From: Pseudonocardiales bacterium
Lineage (GTDB): Bacteria > Actinomycetota > Actinomycetes > Mycobacteriales > Pseudonocardiaceae
DNA length: 64,000 nucleotides
Reading direction: 5' to 3'
Assembly: GCA_019241525.1 (NCBI GenBank)
Contig: JAFAWY010000034.1
Coordinates: forward strand, 1-64,000
Part shown: positions 1-8,193 of the stretch, piece by piece
How positions within the stretch are numbered: position 1 is the stretch's first letter
Layout: each line of letters starts with the position of its first letter
Notes under the pieces: generated by a model
Told to the model about the DNA's origin: nothing
The model's database searches: none
Seen by the model: only the letters and a program-made list of their open reading frames with translations
Program-made: the position numbers and the translations under genes

Positions 1-1
1 C

Positions 2-340
2 TCGGTGACCGAACGAACCCGCGAGATCGGCATCCGCAAAGCCATCGGTGCCACCAGCCGCGCGATCCTGGAACAGTTCCTTCTGGAATCCACCGTGCTG
101 GCCGGCCTCGGCGGGCTGCTCGGCGTCGGGTTCGGAATCGGACTGTCGCTTCTCATCCGCGCCGTTGCACCGAATATCGCCCCTGCCTCCGGCGCGCTGG
201 CCGGTTTCAGCCCTGTCTTGTCTGCCCCGCCTGTGCTGGTGGCTTTTGCGGTGAGCCTCGTGATTGGACTCATTGCCGGCGGTTACCCGGCCTACCGCGC
301 CGCCCGGCTACGCCCGATCCAAGCTCTCCGGTACCAGTAA
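2..340 (+). CDS. ABC transporter permease, C-terminal part (FtsX/MacB type)
   Basis: The reading frame is open to the left edge, so only the last 112 residues are seen. It begins with the cytoplasmic loop TERTREIGIRKAIGA, which is highly conserved in MacB/FtsX-type permeases just before a membrane segment. Two hydrophobic stretches follow, near residues 25-50 and 75-95, and the chain ends with the typical YPAYRAARLRPIQALRY tail. Family knowledge: such permeases pair with a LolD-like ATPase and act in export or in extracytoplasmic mechanical signalling, not import. The substrate cannot be told. The partner ATPase would lie to the left, outside the window. Confidence 0.9.
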   Translation, partial: SVTERTREIGIRKAIGATSRAILEQFLLESTVLAGLGGLLGVGFGIGLSLLIRAVAPNIAPASGALAGFSPVLSAPPVLVAFAVSLVIGLIAGGYPAYRAARLRPIQALRYQ

Positions 341-344
341 CGGG

Positions 345-518
345 GTGACCACAGTGCCGACTCTCGTCTTCACGTTAGGTCTGACCAGCGCTCTGCTGCT
401 CATCGGAATCGTCGGCACGATCGTGGGAATCACCCGTCTTGCCTACCCGTCGAACGATCGTCACCGGCAACCGAAAAGGGCGGGAAGAGGCCTCAGGAGG
501 CGTAACCGGGCGGATTGA
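345..518 (+). CDS. Possible small single-pass membrane protein
   Basis: A 57-codon frame starting at GTG 345 (or GTG 354) lies 4 bases after the permease stop. Residues 8-30 form one clear transmembrane segment (VFTLGLTSALLLIGIVG), followed by a short, strongly basic tail. I do not recognise a family. The close spacing suggests co-transcription with the permease, but no good ribosome-binding site is visible, so it may be a chance frame. Confidence 0.3.
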   Translation: MTTVPTLVFTLGLTSALLLIGIVGTIVGITRLAYPSNDRHRQPKRAGRGLRRRNRAD

Positions 519-540
519 CGGTCAGTTGCTGGTGCGCTGC

Positions 541-1368
<828 letters not shown>

Positions 1369-2112
1369 ATGAGGGGACATTCTTCGCGCGATCCATATCA
1401 CACTGCCCGCACAGTAGCCGAACCTTACCGACCGGTTGCCGTTAGTCGATTGCGACGCCGACGGCTCACACGCGCCGCAATCACAGCCGCCCTGGCCCTC
1501 ATGCCAACGGCGTGTGCTTACAAGGGCCTCTCCCTGGACTCGGTGACGGCGATGACCCTCCATGCCGACGGGACGCTGGCCCAGCCGACCGCAGACACGG
1601 CCGCACGACCCAATACCGGCACCCTGGCAATTACCTACAACCCGGCATTGGCGCCGCCGGGAGCGCATGTGAGCGTTCTCATGAGACCTCATGAGGAGTC
1701 CACCACTGCGGAGATGACCGTCTCCGGCTTGCTGCCCAACCGGGGTTATGCAGCTCACGGCAACGTCAACGCCTGCAGTCCCAACCCCGCTGCCGAAGGA
1801 CCGACCTACCAGAACCGGATCGATCCTGCCGTCAACCCGACAGCTATCGGCCAGCAGAAGTCGACGAATCCCGAATACGCCAATCCGAGCAACGAGGTTT
1901 GGTTAGACGTGCGCACTGACGCGAGTGGCTCGGGTACCTCGCGTACCACCCTGCCCTTTGTCTTCACCGATCGAGGGCCAGGAGCAGTCGTGCTGTACGA
2001 CGCAGAGGTGACCAATACAGCTCCGGGTCAAGCGGGTCAGGCGGGTAATCCCGTCGCCTGTGTTTCCCTCTCGGCCGTGCAGCCCAGGGATAATCCGCGC
2101 GGTTCCATGTAA
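1369..2112 (+). CDS. Secreted SodC-like (Cu-Zn superoxide dismutase fold) protein, ligands degenerate
   Basis: 247 residues. After a basic leader, residues 32-49 form a hydrophobic export signal ending ALMPTACA, possibly a lipobox although Leu is not at -3. The body follows the layout of actinobacterial SodC-like proteins: a GxHxS-like strand at GAHVSVLMRP, then GYAAHGNVNACSPNP where active enzymes have a His-x-His and the disulphide Cys, then NPSNEVWLDVRTDASGSG and a C-terminal Cys (PVACVSL). The usual His-x-His copper pair is reduced to one His, and the late ligand His is absent. The fold assignment is from memory of the family; loss of dismutase activity is inference. ATG 1369 is the upstream-most start; a later start is possible. 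Confidence 0.6.
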   Translation: MRGHSSRDPYHTARTVAEPYRPVAVSRLRRRRLTRAAITAALALMPTACAYKGLSLDSVTAMTLHADGTLAQPTADTAARPNTGTLAITYNPALAPPGAHVSVLMRPHEESTTAEMTVSGLLPNRGYAAHGNVNACSPNPAAEGPTYQNRIDPAVNPTAIGQQKSTNPEYANPSNEVWLDVRTDASGSGTSRTTLPFVFTDRGPGAVVLYDAEVTNTAPGQAGQAGNPVACVSLSAVQPRDNPRGSM

Positions 2113-2136
2113 TCGGTTGTGCATACCGGTGGCGCG

Positions 2137-2226
2137 ATGCCGGCCCGTCGCATCGAGGACGCAGCCGCGATCGCGCCACTACTGCATCAGGCATTTGTGG
2201 CACGCTTAACCGGTGAGCGGTGGTGA
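2137..2226 (+). pseudogene. Possible N-terminal remnant of a GNAT acetyltransferase
   Basis: A 29-codon frame (also open from GTG 2119) reads MPARRIEDAAAIAPLLHQAF. This resembles the first strand and helix of GNAT acetyltransferases (IRRAxxEDAxAIAxLLxxAF). It stops in TGA at 2224, inside the start of the next gene, and nothing acetyltransferase-like follows in any frame. It could be debris of a deleted gene or chance. Confidence 0.25.
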
Positions 2227-3109
2227 GGCGCTGATCACAGAGGTGTGGGACCGGCAATCGATCTGGTCTCAGACCGCTAACCGGATGAAAGCTTCGGTCG
2301 ATCGGGCTCGATCTGCCAGCCTCATGCTGACCGTTGGCGGTGCAATTCTGGCCACGCTGGCCGCCCAACTGCCGGAGGGAAAGCATGCTCTGACAGCAGT
2401 GCTGGCGGTGACGGCGGCCATCTTCGTTGGCTTGGTGCCCGTGTTGCGACCGCGGTACAGCGGTCGAGCGCTCCGTGATTGGACCCGCGCCCGCTCGGTG
2501 TCCGAGGCCCTCAAAAGCGAGACCTACCTGTACCTGGCCGGAGCGGGAGACTACCGGAGCGCCGATCGTGACTGCCGGCTCAAAGCCCGCACTGACAAAG
2601 CCCAGCAGGACGCCTCGGACCTGCTGCAACATACGGTCGATCTGCAACCGGTACAACGCTCGTTACCCGACGTCTGTGACTACAGCTCGTACTTGAAGGT
2701 GCGCGTCGGTGGCCAGGTTGACGGTTATTACCGGCCGCGGGCGCGACGGTTGCGGGCACGCCTGAGACAGTTCCGCCGCGTAGAGGTGGGATTGGCGGTG
2801 ATCGGAGTGGTGCTCGGCGCGCTGGCTGCCAGCTTCGCTCAGTGGAATGTGAGCGCGTGGATCGCCGTAGTGACCACCATCAGTGGCACGGTCGCGGCGC
2901 ACGTCGGCGCCGCGCGTTATGAATACCAGCTCATCGAGTACCTGCGTACTGCAGATGAACTAAATAGATTGCGGCGCGACGCTGCCGCAACCACATCGTC
3001 AACTGAAGTTGACCAACTCATTCTGCAGTGTGAGCGAATCATTTCCATTCAGAATGAGGGTTGGATGGCGAAGCTGTCCTCGGCTCCCGAGGAGCAATCA
3101 AAGACCTAG
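2213..3109 (+). CDS. DUF4231/SLATT-type tandem membrane protein
   Basis: 298 residues built as two halves, each with a pair of transmembrane helices: about 33-52 and 58-76, then about 192-212 and 217-236. Helical, charged stretches follow each pair. The closing motif QNEGWMAKL is typical of DUF4231/SLATT proteins (SMODS and SLOG-associating two-TM effector). Family knowledge: SLATT domains are predicted pore-forming effectors in nucleotide-signal-dependent defence systems, usually beside a SMODS nucleotidyltransferase or SLOG sensor. No such partner is visible here, so this is an orphan copy. GTG at 2213 overlaps the upstream GNAT-like fragment. Confidence 0.7.
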   Translation: MSGGEALITEVWDRQSIWSQTANRMKASVDRARSASLMLTVGGAILATLAAQLPEGKHALTAVLAVTAAIFVGLVPVLRPRYSGRALRDWTRARSVSEALKSETYLYLAGAGDYRSADRDCRLKARTDKAQQDASDLLQHTVDLQPVQRSLPDVCDYSSYLKVRVGGQVDGYYRPRARRLRARLRQFRRVEVGLAVIGVVLGALAASFAQWNVSAWIAVVTTISGTVAAHVGAARYEYQLIEYLRTADELNRLRRDAAATTSSTEVDQLILQCERIISIQNEGWMAKLSSAPEEQSKT

Positions 3110-3130
3110 CTTGGTGACGATGGCGAGCGT

Positions 3131-3370
3131 TTACCAGACTCCGACTGCCCAGGCCACTGCGAACAAGACGCAGGTCAGCAAGGCCATACCGACCGCCAGT
3201 AGCGCCCAGGCGGCGGCTCCACCGTGAGGATCGTCGGTCCGGCACAGCTCTGGAAAGCGGGGCTGAGGTACTGCGGCGGTGTAGTCATCGCGTTTGTTGA
3301 CCAGGCTCGGCGCAATGGGAATATGGTCATGGCGAGCCGGTGGAAAATCAGACCTGGATGTGGTGCTCAC
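3131..3370 (-). CDS. Small membrane protein with C-terminal transmembrane helix
   Basis: 79 residues from GTG 3370. The first 50 residues are polar (PARHDHIPIAPSLVNKRDDY) and the last 27 form one transmembrane helix (AAAWALLAVGMALLTCVLFA) ending at the stop. It is convergent with the SLATT gene, with a 21-base gap. I do not recognise a family. The clean amphitopic layout makes it more likely real than a chance frame, but the start is weakly supported. Confidence 0.45.
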   Translation of the reverse strand: MSTTSRSDFPPARHDHIPIAPSLVNKRDDYTAAVPQPRFPELCRTDDPHGGAAAWALLAVGMALLTCVLFAVAWAVGVW

Positions 3371-3873
3371 GGTGATCGCTTTCTTGTGGTCGCGCCGATG
3401 CGGCCAGCACTCGATTCTGCGGCTCGGCGCGAGACACGGTGATCGGCGGCAGATGTGGTGACGGTGGTTGCGTCACGGGGTGAGTGCTGCGCCGGCTGGA
3501 TCGGCGCAGCATGATGATTGTGGCGCTCATCGAGCAACCCGTCGGCAAATGTCGAGCGTCAGCGCTACGGGTGAGATCGTCGGTGGCTGCTGTCGCATCG
3601 GCGAACCGTATGAACGAGCCGACGTGCAGCCCATGCACCTAAGAGCGTTACGAGGTCGTCGTCGTCCACGTGACCGTCTCGCGCGACGAGCGTCTCCGCA
3701 TTAGTCCGACGGACTGCACTCATTACGCCAATTACCACACCGCACGCCCATCATTGCTCGTGTCCGGCCGGCTTTAACGGGCGCCCTACCGTTGCCCGAG
3801 CGCCCAGCGCCATACGGCGCAAAATTCTTGCCACTGCGTCCCCTGTGGTTACCGATGCGCAGGGCTGGGCCGC
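3371..3873. other. 503-base stretch with no convincing gene
   Basis: Frames on both strands here are short, have poor composition and no recognisable domain. The only structure seen is the hairpin at 3486-3510. The promoter of the small membrane gene at 3370 should lie at the left end. Confidence 0.6.
3486..3510. repeat. Perfect 9-bp inverted repeat (hairpin)
   Basis: GCTGCGCCG at 3486-3494 and its exact complement CGGCGCAGC at 3502-3510 are separated by 7 bases. No T-run follows on either strand. It lies between minus-strand genes and may be a transcription end signal or an unrelated palindrome. Confidence 0.45.
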
Positions 3874-4617
3874 TCAAAGCGGGTCGCGGGACAGTATGCA
3901 GTCGCCGCACACAGCGGCGGTGGCCCTTGGTGCCGCTCGGTAGATCAGGCAACAGCTCCGGCGACGGAAGGCTCCGGTGGTCGTCGTGATGCTGGTGTCC
4001 TGCAGGGGTGGTTGGTCCAGCAAGCGTGACAACAGCGCCCGTGCCTGTTCGGCCCATCGTGGTTGACGGGTTGCGATCACCGACAGCGCCCCATTGACTG
4101 CCGAAGCGACATTGCCCCACAGAATTCGTCGAGACACCGACAATGGGACAGTGGCCTGAACAAGGTCCCGAATCGGGCCATCCAGAATCTGGCGAGCCAG
4201 CAGGCAGGCAAGCAGTCCCCTGTCGTAGCCGCCGGTACCGGTGCCGGCGGGCCGCGGTACCGATAAGGGAAACGCACCGCCCAGCGTCGGCTGCCACCGC
4301 ACGCTTCCTAGGTCAAGCGTCAATAGCTCACCTGTCGTGACAGCGACGGCCAGTGCCGGCGAGACCAGGCGAGCGACGAGACCCAGGTGGGTCACGGACG
4401 CAGCCACCCGCAACTCCACGGCCGGGGCTGATTGCCCGCTGGTGGTGGCCAGCCGCGCGCCAACGGCGGCCACCCGATCTCGGAGGATTCGCGGGTCGCC
4501 GACCAATTCGCTCATCGGATGCCACGGCTGATCTGGTAGGGAGCGTGGGGAATGCGTCTGCACTGCGAAGAACGGGCCGAAGGCAGCGAGATCGCGCAGC
4601 ACGCTATCCGTTAGCAC
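3874..4617 (-). CDS. FhuF-like siderophore-iron reductase family protein
   Basis: 247 residues ending in the FhuF C-terminal iron-sulphur signature: Cys222-Cys223 and, after 13 residues, Cys237-Gly-Asp-Cys240. In E. coli FhuF the four cysteines (CC-x10-C-x2-C) bind a [2Fe-2S] cluster that reduces ferric siderophores in the cytoplasm; the longer spacer here is a small deviation. The N-terminal 200 residues are weakly conserved, as usual in this family. The gene lies 18 bases downstream of the PEP-utilising enzyme gene on the same strand, so the two are probably co-transcribed. No siderophore transporter is nearby. Confidence 0.75.
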   Translation of the reverse strand: MLTDSVLRDLAAFGPFFAVQTHSPRSLPDQPWHPMSELVGDPRILRDRVAAVGARLATTSGQSAPAVELRVAASVTHLGLVARLVSPALAVAVTTGELLTLDLGSVRWQPTLGGAFPLSVPRPAGTGTGGYDRGLLACLLARQILDGPIRDLVQATVPLSVSRRILWGNVASAVNGALSVIATRQPRWAEQARALLSRLLDQPPLQDTSITTTTGAFRRRSCCLIYRAAPRATAAVCGDCILSRDPL

Positions 4618-4635
4618 CGCACCCCCCAGGGCACG

Positions 4636-7233
4636 CTATACCGGCGTCACGGTGCCGGCGTCACCATCGACGGTGATGAGCTGGCCGCTGCTCAGCCGTT
4701 GGGTGGCCACACCGGTACCTAGCACGGCAGGGATGCCGTACTCGCGGGCCACGATCGAGCTGTGGCTTAGCGGTCCGCCGACGTCGGTGACCACACCGGA
4801 GGCCATCGCGAACAGCGTCGTCCACGCCGGGGTGGTCATCCGGGCGACCAGAACGTCACCGGGTTGCATCTGGCCGAACTGCTCGGGGCCGGCGAGAACC
4901 CGGGCCGGGGCGGTGACCTGCCCGGAGCTGGCGCCGATTCCAGTGATGGTGGCCTCGGTCTGCTTCTGATCACCCGCAGGCATGGCCCAGCCGAACGCGC
5001 GAGTCATCCAGTCGATCTCGGGCAGCAGCTGCGGGGCGGTGACCATCCGCTGACCGCGCCAGAGCATCTTGCGCTGCTGCACCTCCGCGGTGAGCGAGAT
5101 CGGCGCGGAGTCTCCGGCAGCGGGCACCAGCTCGGCGCGGCGCAGCCAGAACACGTCTACTGGGGTGGTGATGACCCCGGCCGTAACCAGCCGCTGCCCC
5201 AGTTCGAGCAGCATGCGCCGCATCACCGGCCAAGCCAGGCCGATATCTGCCAGGGCGTCCTCGCGCACCGGGGCGGTGGCCTGGGCCCAGCGCAGCAGCC
5301 GGGTGAACCCGGCGCGGCGAACCGGGTCGAGCCGTCCCTGGACCACTCGGGTCTGCTTTTCGCGACGCGCGGCTGAGTCGGCCTGGCGCCGGTACGGATC
5401 ATTACCGTGCCCGCGCAGGTAATACCGCAGGGTGTCCAGCACCGGGGCCGGGTCGTCGGCCGGCACCGGGCTGGCGAAGTCGAGGTTGTAGACCACGTGC
5501 CCGTACCGCTGCAGGTGCTCACGCAGCCGGGTGTGCCAGGTCTGCCACAGCTCGCCGGGCACGCCGGACGGAGCAGTACCGGTACGGACTGCGTTGACCA
5601 GCGCATCCGGCTCGGTCTGGGTCAGCGCGCCGGCCAGCTCCGGGTGTTGCCGTGTCCACATCGCCAGGTCGTAGAGAGACTTCTCAACCCGGATGGGTGC
5701 GCTGTCGTAGCCCAGCAGGAATGTCACCGCAGGGGGGTCGCCGGCACGGCGGACCAGCCGCTCGTAATAGGTCCGGAAAGCCATCTCGCTGGTCGCCGCG
5801 ATCGGCACGACGGACTGCACGGCGGTGTAGTAGAGGGTGCCAGCATCCAGCAGCGCGGACACCGCGTCGAGCAGCTCGGAGTCGGACAGCGCGGCGACGG
5901 GCTTGGCGGCCCAGCCCGCGACCGTCTGCTGGTAGCGCGGGTGGGCGTGGTCTCGCCACCCTGCCACTCCCAGGTTCCCGTCGCCGGTGAAAAGTTTGAT
6001 CAGCTTGGTCGGGGAGCGGCGCAGCAATCGCCAGAGCGCGGTGGTGCGGTAGTAGTAATAGGCGTAGCCGTTGATCGCGGGAAACGCGATGTCGCGGTCG
6101 TGCAGCATCCCGGTGCCGAAGACCTGCTCCATCAGCGCGCCCAGCGACCGGGTGACCGACCCGTCGATCAGGTCAGCGAACAGGGGCGTCAGCGGGTCGG
6201 GCAGCTGCTCGACGATGCTGGCCCGAAAATACATCCCCTTCGGGTAAGGAACCGGCCAGTCGGTGGGGATATCACCGGTGGGCTCAGGCAAGGCGGTGAT
6301 CGGCCGGGACTGCACGACGAAGAACTCCCCGTTGGCGTACACCCATTCGATGTCCTGCGGGCAGCCGTAGTGCGCCGCGATCCGCGCGCCGATGCCGCCC
6401 AGCTGGGCCACCTCCCGATCACCGATCACCGGGCGGTTGCGACGCTCGAACGGCACCGCGATCTCCTCGGTGCCGCCTTCGGCAGCGACGGTCATCACCG
6501 TCTTGCCGGCGATGTGCCGGGACAGGATCTTTCCCGCCGCACTGTCGAGCACGAAGTTGTCGGTGCTGACCGATCCGGACACGACTGACTCACCCAGCCC
6601 CCATGCGCCGCTGATCACCAGCTGATCCCGGCGCCCGTTGCCGGGATTGGCGGTGAACATCACCCCCGCGGCGTCGGCGTCGACCATCGTCTGCACGACG
6701 ACGGCCAGGCGCACCGTGGCCGGGTCGATGCCGTGGCGGGCCCGGTAGGCCATCGCCCGCGCGGTCCACAACGATGCCCAGCAGTTCTTGACCGCGACGA
6801 GCAACGCCTGCTCGCCGCGCACGTTGAGGTAGGTGTCCTGCTGGCCGGCGAAGCTGGCCTCGGCCAGGTCCTCGGCGGTGGCCGAGGAACGCACCGCCAC
6901 CGCCGGCTTCTTCCCCAGCCGCCGGTAGGCCGCCACCAGCTCGGCTGCCAGCGCCTCGGGCGGGTCGTGGCTGGCGAGCAGGGCGTGGATCTTCTCCTCG
7001 GCCCGCTTGTAAGCCGACGGCTCGGCATCCGCGGCTAGCGAAGCCAGGGCGACGATGTCGGCACTGACGCCACTGGCCGTGACGAACTCGTCGTAGGCCG
7101 CGGTAGTCAGCACAAATCCGGGCGGGACCGGGAACCCCGCCGCGGTCAGCTCGCCCAGGTTGGCCGCCTTGCCGCCGGCCAGGTCAATGTCGGTCTTGCG
7201 CAGCTGGGAGAACAACGCGGTATGCGTGGGCAT
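4636..7233 (-). CDS. PEP-utilising phosphotransferase with rifampin-phosphotransferase (RPH) architecture
   Basis: 865 residues from ATG 7233, which has AAGGA 8 bases upstream (a GTG at 7275 is also in frame). Domains in order: an ATP-grasp nucleotide-binding domain (about 1-320; DLAGGKAANLGEL, then AVRSSATAEDLAEASFAGQQ), a long helical middle domain (about 335-760), and a C-terminal swivelling phosphohistidine domain (about 775-865) with GGPLSHSSIVAREYG, His824 being the expected phosphoryl carrier. PEP synthase and pyruvate phosphate dikinase keep the His domain in the middle and end in a PEP barrel. The layout, length and His position match rifampin phosphotransferase instead. The middle domain, which sets the acceptor, differs from RPH sequences I recall, so rifamycin inactivation is only one possibility. 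A TetR regulator is encoded just upstream. Confidence 0.75.
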   Translation of the reverse strand: MPTHTALFSQLRKTDIDLAGGKAANLGELTAAGFPVPPGFVLTTAAYDEFVTASGVSADIVALASLAADAEPSAYKRAEEKIHALLASHDPPEALAAELVAAYRRLGKKPAVAVRSSATAEDLAEASFAGQQDTYLNVRGEQALLVAVKNCWASLWTARAMAYRARHGIDPATVRLAVVVQTMVDADAAGVMFTANPGNGRRDQLVISGAWGLGESVVSGSVSTDNFVLDSAAGKILSRHIAGKTVMTVAAEGGTEEIAVPFERRNRPVIGDREVAQLGGIGARIAAHYGCPQDIEWVYANGEFFVVQSRPITALPEPTGDIPTDWPVPYPKGMYFRASIVEQLPDPLTPLFADLIDGSVTRSLGALMEQVFGTGMLHDRDIAFPAINGYAYYYYRTTALWRLLRRSPTKLIKLFTGDGNLGVAGWRDHAHPRYQQTVAGWAAKPVAALSDSELLDAVSALLDAGTLYYTAVQSVVPIAATSEMAFRTYYERLVRRAGDPPAVTFLLGYDSAPIRVEKSLYDLAMWTRQHPELAGALTQTEPDALVNAVRTGTAPSGVPGELWQTWHTRLREHLQRYGHVVYNLDFASPVPADDPAPVLDTLRYYLRGHGNDPYRRQADSAARREKQTRVVQGRLDPVRRAGFTRLLRWAQATAPVREDALADIGLAWPVMRRMLLELGQRLVTAGVITTPVDVFWLRRAELVPAAGDSAPISLTAEVQQRKMLWRGQRMVTAPQLLPEIDWMTRAFGWAMPAGDQKQTEATITGIGASSGQVTAPARVLAGPEQFGQMQPGDVLVARMTTPAWTTLFAMASGVVTDVGGPLSHSSIVAREYGIPAVLGTGVATQRLSSGQLITVDGDAGTVTPV

Positions 7234-7271
7234 GGCGGATGTCCTTGGGTGGGGAACAGGGAGGTCACAGC

Positions 7272-7994
7272 TCACGCCGGCTCTCTTCGGGCCGGCGTGG
7301 CGCCGGACGCCGCGATTGCCATGCTGTGCCGGTACCGCTCGTACATGGCGATCACTCGGGGAGCCAGCGCGGCCAGCGCACCACTATCGGGCGGTCCCGG
7401 CGGCTGCACCGCGTGGCGGATGGTGTGAGCCAGCGCGGTCGCGGCCACCTCCGGCGAAAGGGATGGCATCGCGACCGGGGGGTAGAGGTAGAACCCGGTC
7501 TGGATCGCGTTGAGCACATAGCGCTGTGTCTGCGCGTCCAGATCGGTGCGCATCAGGCCACGTTCGCGCAGCAGCTCGAACAGCGCATCGGCCAGATCAA
7601 TCTTCAGTGCGCGCAGCGGCTGCCCGGCCGCATCCCCGGCCAGCTCGCCCAGCACCTCGACGTCGCGGCCGAACATGGCCCGTAGCAGCGGGCGGGCCAT
7701 CACAGCCAGGTAGGTCAACCGTGCCTGCTCGGCGGGTAGCATTGCCGCCGGGTTGGCATGCATCGCGGCGATCAGCTGATCGACCAGGCCCACTGACTCG
7801 CGCATCAGTACGCGCATAAACAGTGCCGCCCTGGTGGAAAAATGCAGGTAGACCGTGCCCTTGCCAATTCCGGCGTGGCGGGCGATCTCCTCGATGCTCA
7901 CCCGCTTGTAACCCCAGCGCAGCAGCAACTCAGCAGCCGCGTCCAAGATCCGCCCGGCTCGCTCCTCGGGCTTGACCACCACTGCTACCGCCAT
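7272..7994 (-). CDS. TetR/AcrR-family transcriptional regulator
   Basis: 240 residues from ATG 7994; GTG 8003 is in frame, but the AGGA stands only 2 bases before it and 11 before the ATG. The N-terminal helix-turn-helix (about residues 10-55) shows RILDAAAELLLRWGYKRVSI and IARHAGIGKGTVYLHFSTRA, the classic TetR signature. The remaining 180 helical residues are the ligand-binding and dimer domain; ligand unknown. The gene lies 38 bases before the PEP-utilising enzyme on the same strand and probably controls that operon and itself through the palindrome at 8016-8040. Confidence 0.9.
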   Translation of the reverse strand: MAVAVVVKPEERAGRILDAAAELLLRWGYKRVSIEEIARHAGIGKGTVYLHFSTRAALFMRVLMRESVGLVDQLIAAMHANPAAMLPAEQARLTYLAVMARPLLRAMFGRDVEVLGELAGDAAGQPLRALKIDLADALFELLRERGLMRTDLDAQTQRYVLNAIQTGFYLYPPVAMPSLSPEVAATALAHTIRHAVQPPGPPDSGALAALAPRVIAMYERYRHSMAIAASGATPARREPA

Positions 7995-8015
7995 CCGCCA
8001 CACGTTCCTGACGGA

Positions 8016-8040
8016 ATGACCATATTTCGCAAACGGTCAT
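8016..8040. promoter_or_regulatory. Candidate TetR operator
   Basis: ATGACC (8016-8021) and GGTCAT (8035-8040) form an inverted repeat with a 13-base spacer. It lies 22 bases upstream of the TetR start codon, where a TetR autorepressor site is expected. The spacer ATATTTCGCAAAC is AT-rich and may overlap the promoter. Confidence 0.45.
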
Positions 8041-8193
8041 AAGTCAACTGTGGCCGCCGCGGCGACCGATCACTGAGCACCGGCGTGCAGGTGGACGCAT
8101 TAGACGGCACCAAAGGCGGACAAAGGTGAATGAAAGGCAAACAACCGACCACGCGCGGGTTACGGAAGCGGCGGTCGATGGAGTATCTCTAGA

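Noticed and set aside
5407-6588. 393-codon plus-strand frame
   Set aside because: Antisense to the PEP-utilising enzyme; no recognisable motif.
4636-7233. Phosphoenolpyruvate synthase (PpsA)
   Set aside because: The phosphohistidine domain is at the C-terminus and no PEP-binding barrel follows, unlike PpsA.
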